Origin: Petaurus breviceps papuanus | Taxonomy: Eukaryota > Chordata > Mammalia > Diprotodontia > Petauridae | Reading direction: 5' to 3' | Assembly: GCA_028583685.1 (NCBI GenBank) | Contig: JAMXIF010000003.1 | Location: 59,726,438 to 59,790,437, forward strand | DNA: 64,000 nt | Part shown: in pieces, positions 12,860-24,800 of the stretch | Layout of the letters: every line of letters starts with the position of its first letter | Position numbering within the stretch: position 1 is the stretch's first letter | Notes under the pieces: generated by a model | What the model was told of the DNA's origin: nothing | The model's database searches: none | What the model saw: only the letters and a program-made list of their open reading frames with translations | Translations under genes and position numbers: made by a program

Positions 12860-13780
12860 TATGTGAATAGAGTCAATCCTCAACTTTCCTGGGGGTAACA
12901 TACATTCTTAGAGAATAGCATGAAAGTAAAATAACATGAATATTGATATATTGAACCTATAGGAAACTGAGTTTAGGTTCCTACAACCACCAAAAACTAA
13001 TCTTTCACTAGAGATTGCTGAAAATACACTTTTCTGCATTTAATTCTTTATAACAAAACATTAATTCTCATAACATGCACTTTTCCTAACACCATAACCA
13101 TGAAATAACTCATAAAATGCGGTTAACAAACTAAAATTGGTAACATGAAAAACATTTTTCTTGCTAGTAATTCCCTAGAATGCTCTATTCTTTTGTGCTA
13201 AGAAACAATATTCACTTTTCATAAGACACAAAATCTACAGTACCATAAATGCCATGCAGCAAATAAAATTTTCAAAACTAAAACATTTTGTAATCTTGAT
13301 CTTACATACCACTGTGTCAGATGACAATGTGAGAATATTGTACTGTATGGTAACTACTGCAAACCTCTCCACATGGCTGCCCTCAGAAAACCAAGGTGGA
13401 CATTGCTTGGGACTTTAGCCACTGCTGTCAGAAAATGAGACTAGCAAGGTCTTGACATCACCTCTGACAGTCTTTCCTTCACAGCTGGTGGATGGCATTG
13501 GAGATAGTGAAGGATGCATCAGACTGAAATAATTCATCAGCTACATCTACCTCGTACATCCTCCAGGGTCCTGAAGTATGAGAGCATAGCATAAGTGAAT
13601 CGACCTTTAACTTTAAGGCAGTGATAGATGATGGGATCAGCAAACAATGAAAACATGCAACAAATGCCCCAGGAGCTCTCCATTCCACAATAATAGGGTG
13701 AATAAAACCAGCAAAGCTGCAGTAGGATACCATCTACTTCACAAATGTACACACATGCCACTTCTCATTTTTTTCTGTAT
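12860..13780. other. Unassigned repeat-like or relic region
   Basis: This stretch opens with 'gagtcaatcctcaactttcct' and 'aggttcctacaaccacc', which has the feel of an old DNA transposon. It continues to 13780 with slightly higher GC and two overlapping minus-strand open frames (13479-13733, 13537-13761), which show no motif I can name. It may be a decayed transposase or a processed pseudogene. Confidence 0.3.
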
Positions 13781-14084
13781 TGTGCATAGTCACGAATGTG
13801 CAGAGTTGCCAACATGAAAGTGAAAATGAGTTACTAATAAAATATGAGAATATTTGAAGTCCTGAAAGTTAAACAGGGAATGTTGAGAATTGACTTGTAG
13901 CTCCAGTAAGGTTAGGAGACGTTGGTCATTTGGCAACTTAGTTTAATCAGCTTGCTTTCTTCTCAAAATCTAGCTGATGTCATCTCCATAGAGGGAATCA
14001 AGCTTTACAGAACCTCCCAAAGTCATGCACGCTCCTAGATGGCTTGATTGATGACATTTTGGGAGGTCAGGCATAGATACATTT

Positions 14085-15530
14085 TTATATATTCCCTAAC
14101 TCCTAAAATTAAAGGAGCAAGTGGGTACTAGAAGCAATATTCAGATTAAAGGGTACCAGATCTCAAGCTATACTAAAGTGATAATCACCAAGATACTGGG
14201 GGGTCAGACTAGATACACAAAAGATAGAAGTAAATGACCAAAGTAACCTAGTATTTGATAAATCCAAAGATCCAAGTTATTGGGGGCAGGAACTCACCTT
14301 CTGATAAAAACTGTTGGGAAAACTAGAAAACAGTCTGGCATAAACTACTATACACAGACCAACAACTCACTCCATATACCAAGATAACCTCAAAATGGGT
14401 ATATAATTTACACATGAGGGGTGATATCATAAGCAAATTATCGGAGAATGGAAAAAATTACCTGTCAGATATAAGGATAAGAGAAGAGTTTATAACTAAA
14501 CAAGAGATAGAATTACAAAAGGCAAAATGAATAGTTTGATTACATTTAATTAAAAAAGTTTTTCACAGACAAAACCAATGCAGTCAAAAAGAGAAGCAAA
14601 GGAGGAAACTGGATGAAAAAAAATATAGCAAGGTTGTTTTTTTTTTTTTTTTCCTGATAAGGGCCTCATTTCTCAAACATATAGGGTACTGAGCCAAATT
14701 TTTCAAAGTAAGAACCATTCACCCAACTGACAAATTGTCAAAGGATACGAACAGGTAGTTTTTAGGAAAAATCAATGCTATCAACAGTCATTTTAAAATG
14801 TTTCCAATCACTAATAATTAGAGAATGCAAATTAAAACTACTCTGAGGTACCACCTCACAACCATCATGTTGATTAACATGATAGAGAAGGAAAATGACA
14901 CTGGAGGGGATGTGGAAGAATAGGTACACTTATAAATACACTTATGTACTGCTAGCGGGGCTGTGAAACAGTCCAATCACTATGGAGAGCAATTTGGAAT
15001 TATGCCCAAAGGGTTACAAACTTAACCCAGCATTACTGCTACTAGGTCTGTATTCCCAAAGAGTAAAGTAAAGAAAAATAAAGAATCCATATAAACAAAA
15101 AAAAAATATTCACAGCAGCTCTTTTTGTAGTGGCAAAGAATTGTAAACTGAGAAGATGCCTATCAACTGGGGAATAGGTGAAGGAGTTGTGGTATATGAT
15201 CATGAATACTACTATGCTATAAGAATGATGAGTGGGATAGATTCAAAAAGCCAGGAAAGATTTACATAAGCTGATACAACATGAAGTGAGCAGAACTAGG
15301 AGAACATTGTATACAGTAATAGCAATATTGTAACAACAATCAACCGTGAAAGACGTAGCTCCTCTGATCAAGACAATGAAAAACTCATGATGAAAAATAC
15401 TATCTCCAAAGAGAGAACAGATGGACTCTGAGTGCAGATTGGACATTTTTTTTAACTTAAAAATTTTTTTTACAACATTGTTAATGTGGAAACATACTTT
15501 GAATGACTTCAAAAAATAATATCACATCAT
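14085..15530 (+). mobile_element. L1 LINE, ORF2 3' part and 3'UTR, 5'-truncated
   Basis: Marsupial L1 ORF2 C-terminal sequence with many small breaks. Recognisable stretches include the 'ccaatcactaataattagagaatgcaaat' region at 14805, the 'ggtaccacctcacaaccatcatg' region at 14848 and the 'gtagtggcaaagaattg' region at 15128, followed by the 3' end near 15445. It is out of frame throughout and shorter than a full L1. Confidence 0.75.
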
Positions 15531-15534
15531 ACTT

Positions 15535-15785
15535 TGGTGATTGGCAGTTTCCCTAGCCCATGTAGAATTATAGACTCAGAGGGACCTCAAAGATTCTCCA
15601 GTCCAACTTGTAACAGATATATAAATTCAATCATAACATCCACAGCCTCCCAGGCTCTCCTTGGAGAAATCTCCAGAGGCATACTATACTTTCTTATTAG
15701 ATGGTCAATTCTGCTTTCAGACAGGTCTAATTCTTTAATTTCCCTCCTCTCCCTCTTAGACTAAGCTAAAGTCTATATTCCTGAC
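15535..15785 (-). mobile_element. CR1/L3 3' remnant
   Basis: 'cagagggacctcaaagattct' followed by 'ccagtccaact' matches the start of the antisense CR1 3' region seen at 5.47 kb. About 250 bases. Confidence 0.45.
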
Positions 15786-16324
15786 GCAGTGGTCTTAATA
15801 CTGCCCCCTACCCCAGACCAAGAAAAAAAATGTCCCTTTGACCTGAAAACCAGTCTTATCTATCATGGTTTCTCTAATTCATCATGGTGTCAATTAACAG
15901 GATACAATCAAAAGGCTTGTGTGTTAATCGCCATATAAATCCCTACTGTTGCATTTATTTTTTTAAATGAAGAAATAAAATAAATAAATATTTTAAAAAG
16001 AATTATGTTAATTTAAGTTTTCCACAACACAGTGACACTATTTTTATTTTTTCCATAACAAATTCATTTCCATTATTTAAAACTTCCTTTCATATTATCA
16101 CCATGTAATTAGTCTTCCAATCCCACATAATTTTGAGTTAGGTGCTACACAGAACAACACAAAAAGCTATATTCCTGATCATCCAGGACAGTTAATTACA
16201 GTGAGTCATTTTTTAAATATAGTATATTATTTATAGTTACGGAGCAAAAGGAAGGAAGAGTGTATTTAAAAGTTAATATCAGATTTTTATTTTAGGGAGA
16301 AAGGCAACACATGTACTGCTATAA

Positions 16325-16540
16325 TAAAGCTCACTGAACTTAAAGACAGATGCTTTGGGTTCAGGTCATGGCTCTGATACTTTGCTGAATGGTCTTAAAA
16401 CTAACCTCTGCCAAGTCTTAGATTTTTTTCCATCAAATATGAATAATGATATTTGTACTATCTCATAGAGTTGTCATGAAGATCAAATGAAATAGTGTGT
16501 GTTAAAGCAGTGTGTAAGAGCAAAAGTCTTCCTAACTATC
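16325..16540 (+). repeat. MIR-like remnant
   Basis: 'ttgggttcaggtcatggctct' and 'tctcatagagttgtcatgaag' are MIR landmarks in order. Confidence 0.5.
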
Positions 16541-17024
16541 ATTATGTCTCAGGGACATTATTTGATCTGTGGTACAAACCAAAGATTTAACAAATGACTT
16601 TTTGCATGAGAAAGAGACAGAGAAAGAGAGGCATAGGTGCTGAGGCAAAGGGGCACTGAGGAATAAAAGAAAATATCAAGAAAAGAAGCATAGGAACGTT
16701 CCAAACACATCTTACTACTCTTAAAATTTTACATTAGGGCAGACTTTCACTAGAAAAGAAGGAAGAGGAAGATTTTTCTCCTTTATGTTGAATGATATGG
16801 TTCTCAGGATGCTGATCTCAAGCTAGCACTATTATTGCCATTATTTGGTTATATTATGAGGCTCTGATGGACTGGCCAGGAAACTTAATCGATATTCACA
16901 GCATTCTTTCCATGGAAAAACATGTTTTAAGTGTCAACCTCACCAATGTATTTACAAATGAACTTTTAGGTCATAGCATATTTGCAATAGTAAAATACAC
17001 ATATATGTTTAGTAACCTAAAGAT

Positions 17025-17215
17025 TACAAAGCACTATACATATATCTCCTTGAGACATTTAACAACCCTGTGAGATATTAGTGATATCATTATCCCCATT
17101 TTATAGGTGAAGAGGCACACAGAGCTTGTCATTTGCCCCTGATTACAGAGATGAGATTTGAACCAAAGCCTTCTTGACTCCAAATTCTACTCTCTATACC
17201 TCTTTATAAGTTAGA
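17025..17215 (-). repeat. MIR-like remnant
   Basis: 'ttatccccattttataggtga' and 'gagatttgaaccaaagcctt' are reversed MIR landmarks. Confidence 0.55.
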
Positions 17216-17729
17216 GACCGACCATATTCAATATTTTAAAAATTTTTTAAAGCTTTTGGAATGATTACATACTGACTTTCATATATAAAGAATTGTATTC
17301 CTAACTAAATGTCAGTAGACCACGTACTACATGTCTACTATTAGTAACAGATCTGCCCTGACCCATTCATGTTTTCTATCGCAGTCTCACTTTTAAAAAA
17401 ATTAGCACTGCTATTCTTATGATAATGACATGACCATGAATCATGGAACCCTACAATCTCCAGAGGATCAGAATTTTGGGTAACTCAAAGGGCAAAGGAA
17501 ATACGTATGGTACATATAAATAAACAAGCTATCTCACATTACTAATAGTGAGGCAAGAAATGTCCTTAATGTTATTCAGGAAATGTATAATTGGAAAGGA
17601 GGTAAGTTGACCATGTGATAACAGATAAACAGCTCAACCACTATACTGGTATCCACAGAATGTTTTTTTAAAAAGGACTAAAGAAGATAGATATAGATAT
17701 AGATATCCAGCATAGGGCTCTTTTCCTTT

Positions 17730-18020
17730 TTCTTTGATTTTTTGGGGGACACACACCTAGTAGCTGTATTGCTGGGTCAAACAAGCTACTCACAGATTTA
17801 GAGAACTTTGGGCATAGTTTCAAATCATTCTCCATAATGGTTGGATCAGTTCCCAATTTCACCAACATTGCATTAGTATACTTATTTTTCCACATTCCCC
17901 TCCAACATTTGTCATTTTCCTTTTCTGTCATGTTAGTCAATGTGATGGGTGTGAGGTGTAACCTCAAAGTTGTTTTCATTTGCATTTCTTTCCATGGAAA
18001 GAATGTCAAATCCTCTCTGG
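17730..18020 (-). mobile_element. L1 ORF2 fragment
   Basis: Inverted copy of the same ORF2 C-terminal region as at 14.8-15.1 kb (compare 'ctccataatggttggatcag' with the complement of 14970-15000). About 290 bases. The overlapping open frame at 17668-18066 on the minus strand is transposon-derived or chance. Confidence 0.7.
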
Positions 18021-19019
18021 ATGATTTTTGGGATAGTAGGGAGAACAGCACAGAATAAGAAAGCACTGGCGAACAAATGTAACCGCTACCATTGGAAGGA
18101 GTGGATCACAGATCAATTAAAGTATTACAAGTACCCTTCTAAACTCCAATATATGAAGGATAGGTGACTTCCATAGGGTTAAGAATGCAGTATGGTCAGG
18201 ACCAACCAGGACTGATCAGGAACATAGAGTACATCACCACAAAAAGTGACCACTTGCTCCCAAGCCCCCAGCGGCCAGTAGGGCATCACTCTCCACTTCC
18301 ACCTGATGACCACTTCTAGACTAGGTTATTCTAGGTATCTAGAAAACTCTAGTCACTCCTCTGATGTTATGGAAAAGTATCTTATCAAAAAATTTGGTTT
18401 TTTTCCCTTATGCAGTGAAAAGGATTAGTTTAATTTGTCAATATTTCTACTGACACAAGACCCTGAATATTAGCTATTCCCCCTGATGGAGAGCCCTAGT
18501 AGAAAGGGGATATAGGCAGCCTATAGGCATCATGAGATCACCTGGGAAAGGCGGAGGAAAGGAAAAGGGCAGGAAAGGATGCTAGAGACAAGCTTGACCT
18601 ATTTGATAGCTTTGCCTGTGGGCAGCCCATAGTGTTTCAGAACAAAGAGAAGATAACTGGCCCACAAGGGAATTAAGTCATGACCTGTCCTCATTAGCTC
18701 CCTGGTCTAACCTACTAAGCTAGGTTAAGCACCTGCCTGCAGTATAAGTGCAAAATATTATTTGAAAACACTGATAAACTGGCCTATAACACAGTAGGGA
18801 TTGGTATCTTCAGATTTCTTTCTCATGTCCTACAAGTGCTTAATTAATATTTTATGTCCCACAGATAAGCACCAAAATACATGCATGGAATTCTTAAAAT
18901 TCTAAGGATAGCACTATATCAGATCTCACATTTTCCCACAATCATAATATGTTAAAAAAAATAAATGCATCAAGGTTTCTTTCCCTCCAGTTCAAATAAG
19001 TATAATTTAACACACGTTT

Positions 19020-19225
19020 TTGTATATATACATACACATATTTACATACGTACATATATGTATATGTATACATGTGTATATAAGTGTGAATTGTGTGTAT
19101 GTGATTCTAGGATGGGAGACATTTGGCCCACACGATACAGAAAGAATATATGTGCATGCTGAATACATATATATATATATACATATATGTGTGTGTGTAT
19201 GTGTGTGTGTCTATATAAATAACCA
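19020..19225. repeat. TA/TG/CA microsatellite cluster
   Basis: Two purine-pyrimidine runs (19022-19085 and 19165-19222) of tatata, catgtg and tgtgtg units around a short unique segment. Open frames on both strands here are repeat artefacts. Confidence 0.95.
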
Positions 19226-21424
19226 TAAGCAGTTGAAGATAGAAGGGCCCTAAAGACCATCTAGTTCCAGTCTATTATTTTACAGATTAGAATCCCTAGT
19301 TGTGATGGGTAGAGTAACCATTGTTATCTCAGTAATAATGTTGGGCCAATGCACTGAGTTAATGCTTTTGGGAAAAAAATCTGTTTCAGGGGTCAAAGTA
19401 AAAGGTCAAAGTAACCTCTGAAGGTTGAATGAATAAAAAAAAGTCACAGATGGAATAGAAATTGGAAAATGTTGAAAAAAATCCTATTTTGTTCTCGAAC
19501 AAGTTGAAGTCCTTATTAACTGAGCAAGTCTTTTCCTTACTAAGCCCAATCTAATTTTTTTTTCATTCAATTTTGTACTATCTGGAGTGCAAAGTAAGCT
19601 TTCTACACAGGGGAAAAGTCTTTAAATGAGTAACACAACTTACTTATTCCTGTAAATGAACCCTTATCTAAGACTTCTGGGGAAATTCTGACTCAATAAA
19701 ACATTCTGCCCTTAAAAAATTTTCGAATGTAATCAAACAACTGTTAAGTGGGCGTGGGTCACTAAAATGAACCTGAATCTTTTCCATCCCCCTCCCCATC
19801 ATGCTTCCTAAATCCATTCACATTTCTCAGTCAGTACATACAAAGATTGCACAAGGCACAGACTAATAACCTTGGAATAAAAAGTAGTTGAAGAAGCCAA
19901 GTGATGTACTGCTTTTGATTAGTGATCAGACAGACTACATGAAGAAATTATTTTTATGGCCAGAAATTTTTTATCTGCAGCTTTCAATTCTTGAAGATTG
20001 ACCCTGCTCTAAGGGATACAAAGAAATCACTTTCTAAAACTTTATCCTAAAAAAATAAAATAAAACTTTATCCTTATGATGACTGATTGAATCCTTTCCT
20101 GTTGGGTTGGTGGTATTTGCTTAAAAACAATGGATATAATATCAGTTATATCTCCCATCAAATGACATTTTTATTCTGAAGTTTTATATTCTTTTCTTAT
20201 TCTAAAATCATGATTAAACTTTAAATGCAGCAAATTTCCATAGTGCCTGTGGTGTGGAAAAGAAGATTATTTGTATTCAATGTAAGGTAGGTTTAAGAAG
20301 AAACATCAGAAAAATATCAGGGAAAAAAAATATCTGTTGGCATAATATAGTAAGAAAATAGATTCCCTGATTGTTTAGTTACAGTTAAAATATTACCACT
20401 ACCTCCGTTATCTAGCAATTCTCTCCTTGAGTAGAAACTCTATACCCTTTTAGTCTTAGCTTACAAAGACATGCTTTTTTTCTTTTAGAGAACCCCCACA
20501 TTGAGTTTTGTCATGGGAGTTAACAATACCATTAAATAACAATATAAACATCTGGCATTAATTAATTAGTTTAGGAATGGAGCAATTCATGTATGCTTTG
20601 AATGTATCTCTAGCTTTCACCTTGATATCCCACCCGCAAGATTTTTTTAAAATGAAATCCTTCTTTAAGATGTTATTTTTCTCCAGCTATCTAAACTCAG
20701 TCAGCATGTTTCAAATCACAGGCTTTGGATCTGCAAAGACAGAAGCTCATTTTCAATTACTTGGAGCAAACCTGTCTCTGGGTAATGGAGTACTGAAAAG
20801 CTCTTGAAATCAAATGAATGAAAATTACTACTGTTTTTTCTTTGAGCCCTATTAGTTTCTTATCTCTTTAAAATGTAGTTCAGTCTCCTAAATTCTCACT
20901 AACATTATATTACATAGTGGATTTGGAGTATCTTTCTGAAGGATAATCAAGTCCCAATCTGGCCGGTTTTTTTTTTTCTACAAAGTACAGGTAGGTCCTG
21001 ATGTTACATTTGCTCATACTGGTTTGCCCCACAGGATCTGGAGGAAGATGCAAAACATAACTAGCTATAGTTTTAGGATTTTAAAACTTTAGACTTTCTG
21101 GAAAGCAGAAATAGAGAAGAAACACAGATTTCATTTTTATAAAATCATTGACCAGGTTCTTCAAGACTTTCTGAAACTTTTTAATTCATTTTTAACTCAA
21201 TGGAAATAACCATTCCTATGTTAGCGATCTCTTTCTCAGAAGAGTTGCAGTAGGGAAAACCATGAACTTCTCAGACCTAATATTCACCACCCTGAAAGCA
21301 AAGCTGCAAATGCAACCTCCATGCTTCTCTCCCACAGGTCTACCTTTTCAATGAATGCTACTTCATTTCTTGAGACCACAGAATGGAAATAACTTCTGAT
21401 AGATAGCTAACTTCTCTCTCTCTC

Positions 21425-21635
21425 TCCGTTCAAATCCAGTGTCAAACACTTACTAACTGTGCCCCCTAGACAAATCACTGACCTTGGGTCTGCTCAGTTT
21501 CCCCAACTATTAAAAAAGGATGATCAAGTACCTCTTTCCTAGGATTGATGTATGGATGAAATAATATTTCTAAAGTACTTTTTAAACCTTAAAACATTAT
21601 ATAAATGCTAATTATCATCATCATATTTATTAACA
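21425..21635 (+). repeat. MIR-like remnant
   Basis: 'gttcaaatccagtgtcaaaca', 'tcagtttccccaactattaa' and 'ttatataaatgctaattatca'. It is followed by an L2 tail. Confidence 0.55.
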
Positions 21636-21702
21636 GGATCCCCAGGGCTTAACACTGTGCCAGGCACATACTAAGTGTTTCACAAATATTTACTGACTGA
21701 CT
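21636..21702 (+). mobile_element. L2 tail
   Basis: Only the last part of L2 is seen: 'ccccagggcttaacactgtgcc' and 'acatactaagtgtttcacaaa'. Confidence 0.5.
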
Positions 21703-22984
21703 AGCATATTCCAAAGTGAAGAGCAGTAAGAATTCCAAATATATCTTCTCCACACAGATTTATAGGGAGTAGAATATTCTCCTCCGATTGAATCTGGACA
21801 GTATGTTTTTTTTTAAGTCTACTATGATGGCTAATTACTCTCAAAACATTTTGACACTTCACTTTACGTTCATTTTATTAAAAGGTAATTATTATCCTGC
21901 CCCCTAACAATTTCATCTTCAGATGCCAAACATCTGAATGCAGCAAATTCAAATGATGCCTGTAAGAGAAGATCTCTGCGAAGAGATGTTATGCCTTTAA
22001 AAGCTAGGGAAGAAACAAGAGACGAACCACAATATTAACAGTTATCCTGTAGTTAACAGGCCAGACAACTGTGGCTCAGATAAAATTGCTTAATATTGAT
22101 TGTCCTTCACTCTGCTTGGAAAATCATCAGATCCTCGAGAGCAACTATGAACAAATAGGAGAAAATATTTCCTGGTTTCTCCCCCCTCAATTCAATCATT
22201 TTAATTGAATTATTATGACCACTAGCTTCATACTTTTCAAGCACTTGAGTTTTTCCTACAATCAATTTATGTCGAATTCTAACAGCTAGTTCTTTCAATG
22301 TTAAATTTTCAGGCACCTGATAAGTTAAATGGCTACCTCTATTTGAAACAAAAATCTGTATCTACCACCACCTTGTGTTGAAAACCTTGAATCTCCATTT
22401 ATGCCTGCTTACTAGACATTTTCCCAAAGGACTTGTATTCCATAAGTCTTAGTTTTGTTCTTGGTTGCAAACTAACAAAGTGCTGAATAAACAACTGCTA
22501 CAAAATGTATACATGCAGGTCCATTACCTGACCTTTGTGTTGTATTATCACATACAGAATGTTTTTGGACTATCGTGGAGTTCCCACTCCCCAGTTGCTT
22601 GTCTCACCCTGTTATTCTCCCAAATAAGTTGTTAGAAGTGATTTGTTCAGGCTCCAAGATCTTAAATGTCCAAAGAGAGTCTCACATCCACAGATGAATG
22701 GATAGAGTGAAATGAATGAAAAGATACTAGAAAGCAAACATCACCTTGACCATTTAGGTTAGCACAAGCTTACCCTTTAATTCTTTTGACAACATCCCCC
22801 CCCCCTTTTTTTTGGTCAGTTAACTTGAAAGTTAATCAGAAGATGCTCAATTTAATAGCAGCTCTAGTGTAAGAACTTTAATAAATTGAGAACTCTCTTC
22901 CATCACTCCTCAGTTTCTCTATTAGTGCTTCTAGTGGAGAAACTAGTTCCAGGTTTATGCAATGGGAAAAGGTAATGAAAAGAT

Positions 22985-23135
22985 CAGGGCTCTTGAACTA
23001 AGGAGTCAGGATACCTAGGGTGAAATCCAAGGCCTGGCTGCAACTATGTGACCTAAGCCAGTGACAACCTCTGGGCTCTTTTGTTCATCTATAAAATGAG
23101 GAGGCTGAACTACTTGATTTTAAAGTTTTCTTTCA
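22985..23135 (+). repeat. MIR remnant
   Basis: 'ggctgcaactatgtgaccta' and 'ttcatctataaaatgaggag' are MIR landmarks. Confidence 0.5.
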
Positions 23136-23430
23136 AATGTAAGATCTCAGAGTTCAATTTAGCAGAGTTATATGTAACTACAAATGAGACTATCACACTG
23201 CTTCAATTAGAGTTTCAAAGATATAGGGGGAGAAGGGAAAGAATGAAAAAAAGTCAAAGTACAGAGGTGTTAAAATAAGCTGGTGTTTCTTCTTTGGGGG
23301 GGAGGAAGAGAAGAGGGGGAGAATGAGCATTTTCAAGGAGAATTATTTCACTTAAAACTACTCCTAGAAATTCAAATTTAAGCATATAAATCAAATAAAA
23401 TGCCCTGTTTTCATAAAGTCTGACAGTGCA

Positions 23431-23583
23431 GTGCGTAAAGCGCGGTCCTGGAGTCAGAAGGACCCGAGTTCGGTTTCGGCCTCAGACACAACACCCACAC
23501 AAAAAAACTAGCCCTGTAACCTTGGGCAAGTTACTTAACCCCAATTGCCCTCCAAAAAGCAAAAAAACAAAAACAAAAAACCT
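23431..23583 (+). mobile_element. 5'-truncated marsupial SINE with 17-base target duplication
   Basis: It starts inside the tRNA-like head (gtgcgtaaagcgcggtcctg) and ends in an A-rich tail. It is flanked by taaagtctgacagtgca at 23414-23430 and 23584-23600. It lies about 200 bases from the PXDNL exon 1 donor and retains several CpGs. Confidence 0.9.
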
Positions 23584-23786
23584 TAAAGTCTGACAGTGCA
23601 TATTCCCACAGTTGTCCAGAAAGGAAAACACTTGAAATGCAGAAGCAAGGAGGGTATCAGGCTCCCACGAAAAGTTACGACAGAATGACGTTTATCCCCA
23701 GCAGACAGAAGCTCCGTGGGGTGGAAGTGGGGGCAGGAGAAGGGGATTGTCACTGAGCAAGTTTGCGAGGGCTTGTGTAAACTTAC

Positions 23787-23950
23787 AGGACCGTGGTCTG
23801 CTGTGGCACCTTAGGGATGTGATCCAGCATCAAGTGCATGCAGCGGATGGTGCTCTTAAAGCAAAGACAACGGCTAGGGCAGGACAGAGCCGGGAGGACC
23901 CACACAGCCAGGAGAAAGCCAGCGGTCCAACAGCCTCGTCTGGGCTCCAT
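23787..23950 (-). CDS. PXDNL: PXDNL exon 1 (peroxidasin-like), signal peptide and LRR N-terminal cap
   Basis: This exon encodes the first 54 residues plus two bases of codon 55 of peroxidasin-like protein. The peptide opens MEPRRGCW, runs into a hydrophobic signal segment (about residues 10-23) and then [19 protein letters not shown], the cysteine-rich cap of a leucine-rich repeat domain (Cys24, Cys28, Cys30, Cys37). From memory, human PXDNL starts MEPR and carries nearly the same [11 protein letters not shown] segment, while PXDN differs more, which favours PXDNL. The exon ends after 'CT' at a good donor, GTAAGT (23781-23786), so the next residue is Leu in phase 2. The chosen ATG (23948-23950) has G at -3 and +4 and sits directly before the signal peptide. 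The open frame continues upstream to 24055 without an ATG. The family is secreted or vesicular, with LRR, Ig and peroxidase-like domains; the remaining exons lie off the left edge. Confidence 0.93.
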
Positions 23951-24130
23951 CACTGCATCCGCGGCGGCGGCGGCAGCAAAGGCTGAGAGGGCTGCTGGGG
24001 ATTGTAGCAGCCACGCTTTAGAGAGGCTCTCAAGGAAAGCACAACTCCTATCCAATCAGCGAGGGGGGAGATCACATTACAGAGGCTGTGGGCACAGGGC
24101 AGCACTGAGCTCAGAAGGGCAGATTATTAG
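23951..24130 (-). promoter_or_regulatory. PXDNL: PXDNL 5'UTR and CpG-containing promoter
   Basis: This stretch upstream of the PXDNL ATG is one of the few CpG-containing segments in the window. It holds a short GCC repeat (23960-23975 on + as gcggcggcggcgg) and an inverted CCAAT box: '+' reads ccaatcag at about 24053-24060, which is CTGATTGG in gene sense, an NF-Y type site. A TATA box is not obvious. The transcription start is inferred to lie between the CCAAT box and the ATG, near 23980-24040. Confidence 0.6.
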
Positions 24131-24709
24131 TCTTGTCAATGTAAAAGTCCTCTTCCCCCCCCCGCAAATAAATTCTTTAAACAAGCTCATATAAATATTA
24201 ACTTTTTCAAAGGTGCATTCCATTGCACATTTATGTAGGACACAACCTCATTGCCCCTAGCTTTCCTTTTGAAGCTCAGCTTGATTAAAATTTTATAGGA
24301 TCAATTCAGAACTGATTTTCTTTTTTGTCTTTTAACGTCACCAAATCCTAAAGGGTAGATTTCTAATTAGATGATCTAAGCACAAATATTCCTTCACTAC
24401 TCCAAAGTTTGATCATTTAATATTCAGTGAAGACAGGGTAAAAATTATTTTTTATAGTAGACTGTATGCTTAACTGGAAATAAGTTCACTTTACAAGTAG
24501 TCAAATTAGTGGTAATGTTTAAATGTTAAATTCGTGAATCTATGAAACTATGTGGAAAAGATGCTCTAACACCAAATAAGTCTGCAAGAGTAAAATATGG
24601 AGGAGATAGTTTTATTATTAAAAAAAAAAAAAGTTTCATTTGGTCAACCTCTCATTTTCTATTAGTGAGGAACTTTTGACCTGATGCTTACACTGTAATA
24701 GTTCTAATG

Positions 24710-24800
24710 CATGCCTCAGTCAATCAAGCATTTAGTAAAGACTTACTCTATAACAGGCTCAGTGATAGCACAGAGGATTACAAAAACAAAGAGAAAATGG
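24710..24800 (-). mobile_element. L2 3'-end-like fragment
   Basis: 'caatcaagcatttagtaaag' and 'cttgccttcagagtttcc' match the complement of the L2 tail loosely. Confidence 0.4.

Larger units (their letters stand above)
1..23786 (-). other. PXDNL: PXDNL intron 1 (partial), repeat-filled
   Basis: Everything left of the exon 1 donor is inferred to be the first intron of PXDNL. I looked for the following LRR exons (the DLRFN, NTLLLNNN and YLYKNEI type peptides) on the minus strand and did not see them. Repeats found here are listed separately. Stretches in which I recognise nothing beyond AT-rich intronic DNA are 1-2050, 4516-5469, 7910-9330, 9610-10190, 10976-11640, 12411-12860, 13780-14085, 15786-16320, 17216-17730, 18021-21420, 21703-22985 and 23140-23410. 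Confidence 0.75.

Noticed and set aside
17668-18066. 132-codon minus-strand frame
   Set aside because: It overlaps an inverted L1 ORF2 fragment and has no recognisable host domain.
19020-19260. Overlapping open frames rich in Tyr, Ile, His and Cys
   Set aside because: They are translations of TA/TG microsatellites.
23838-24194. 118-codon plus-strand frame over the CpG segment
   Set aside because: It is antisense to PXDNL exon 1 and promoter and shows no domain or signal.
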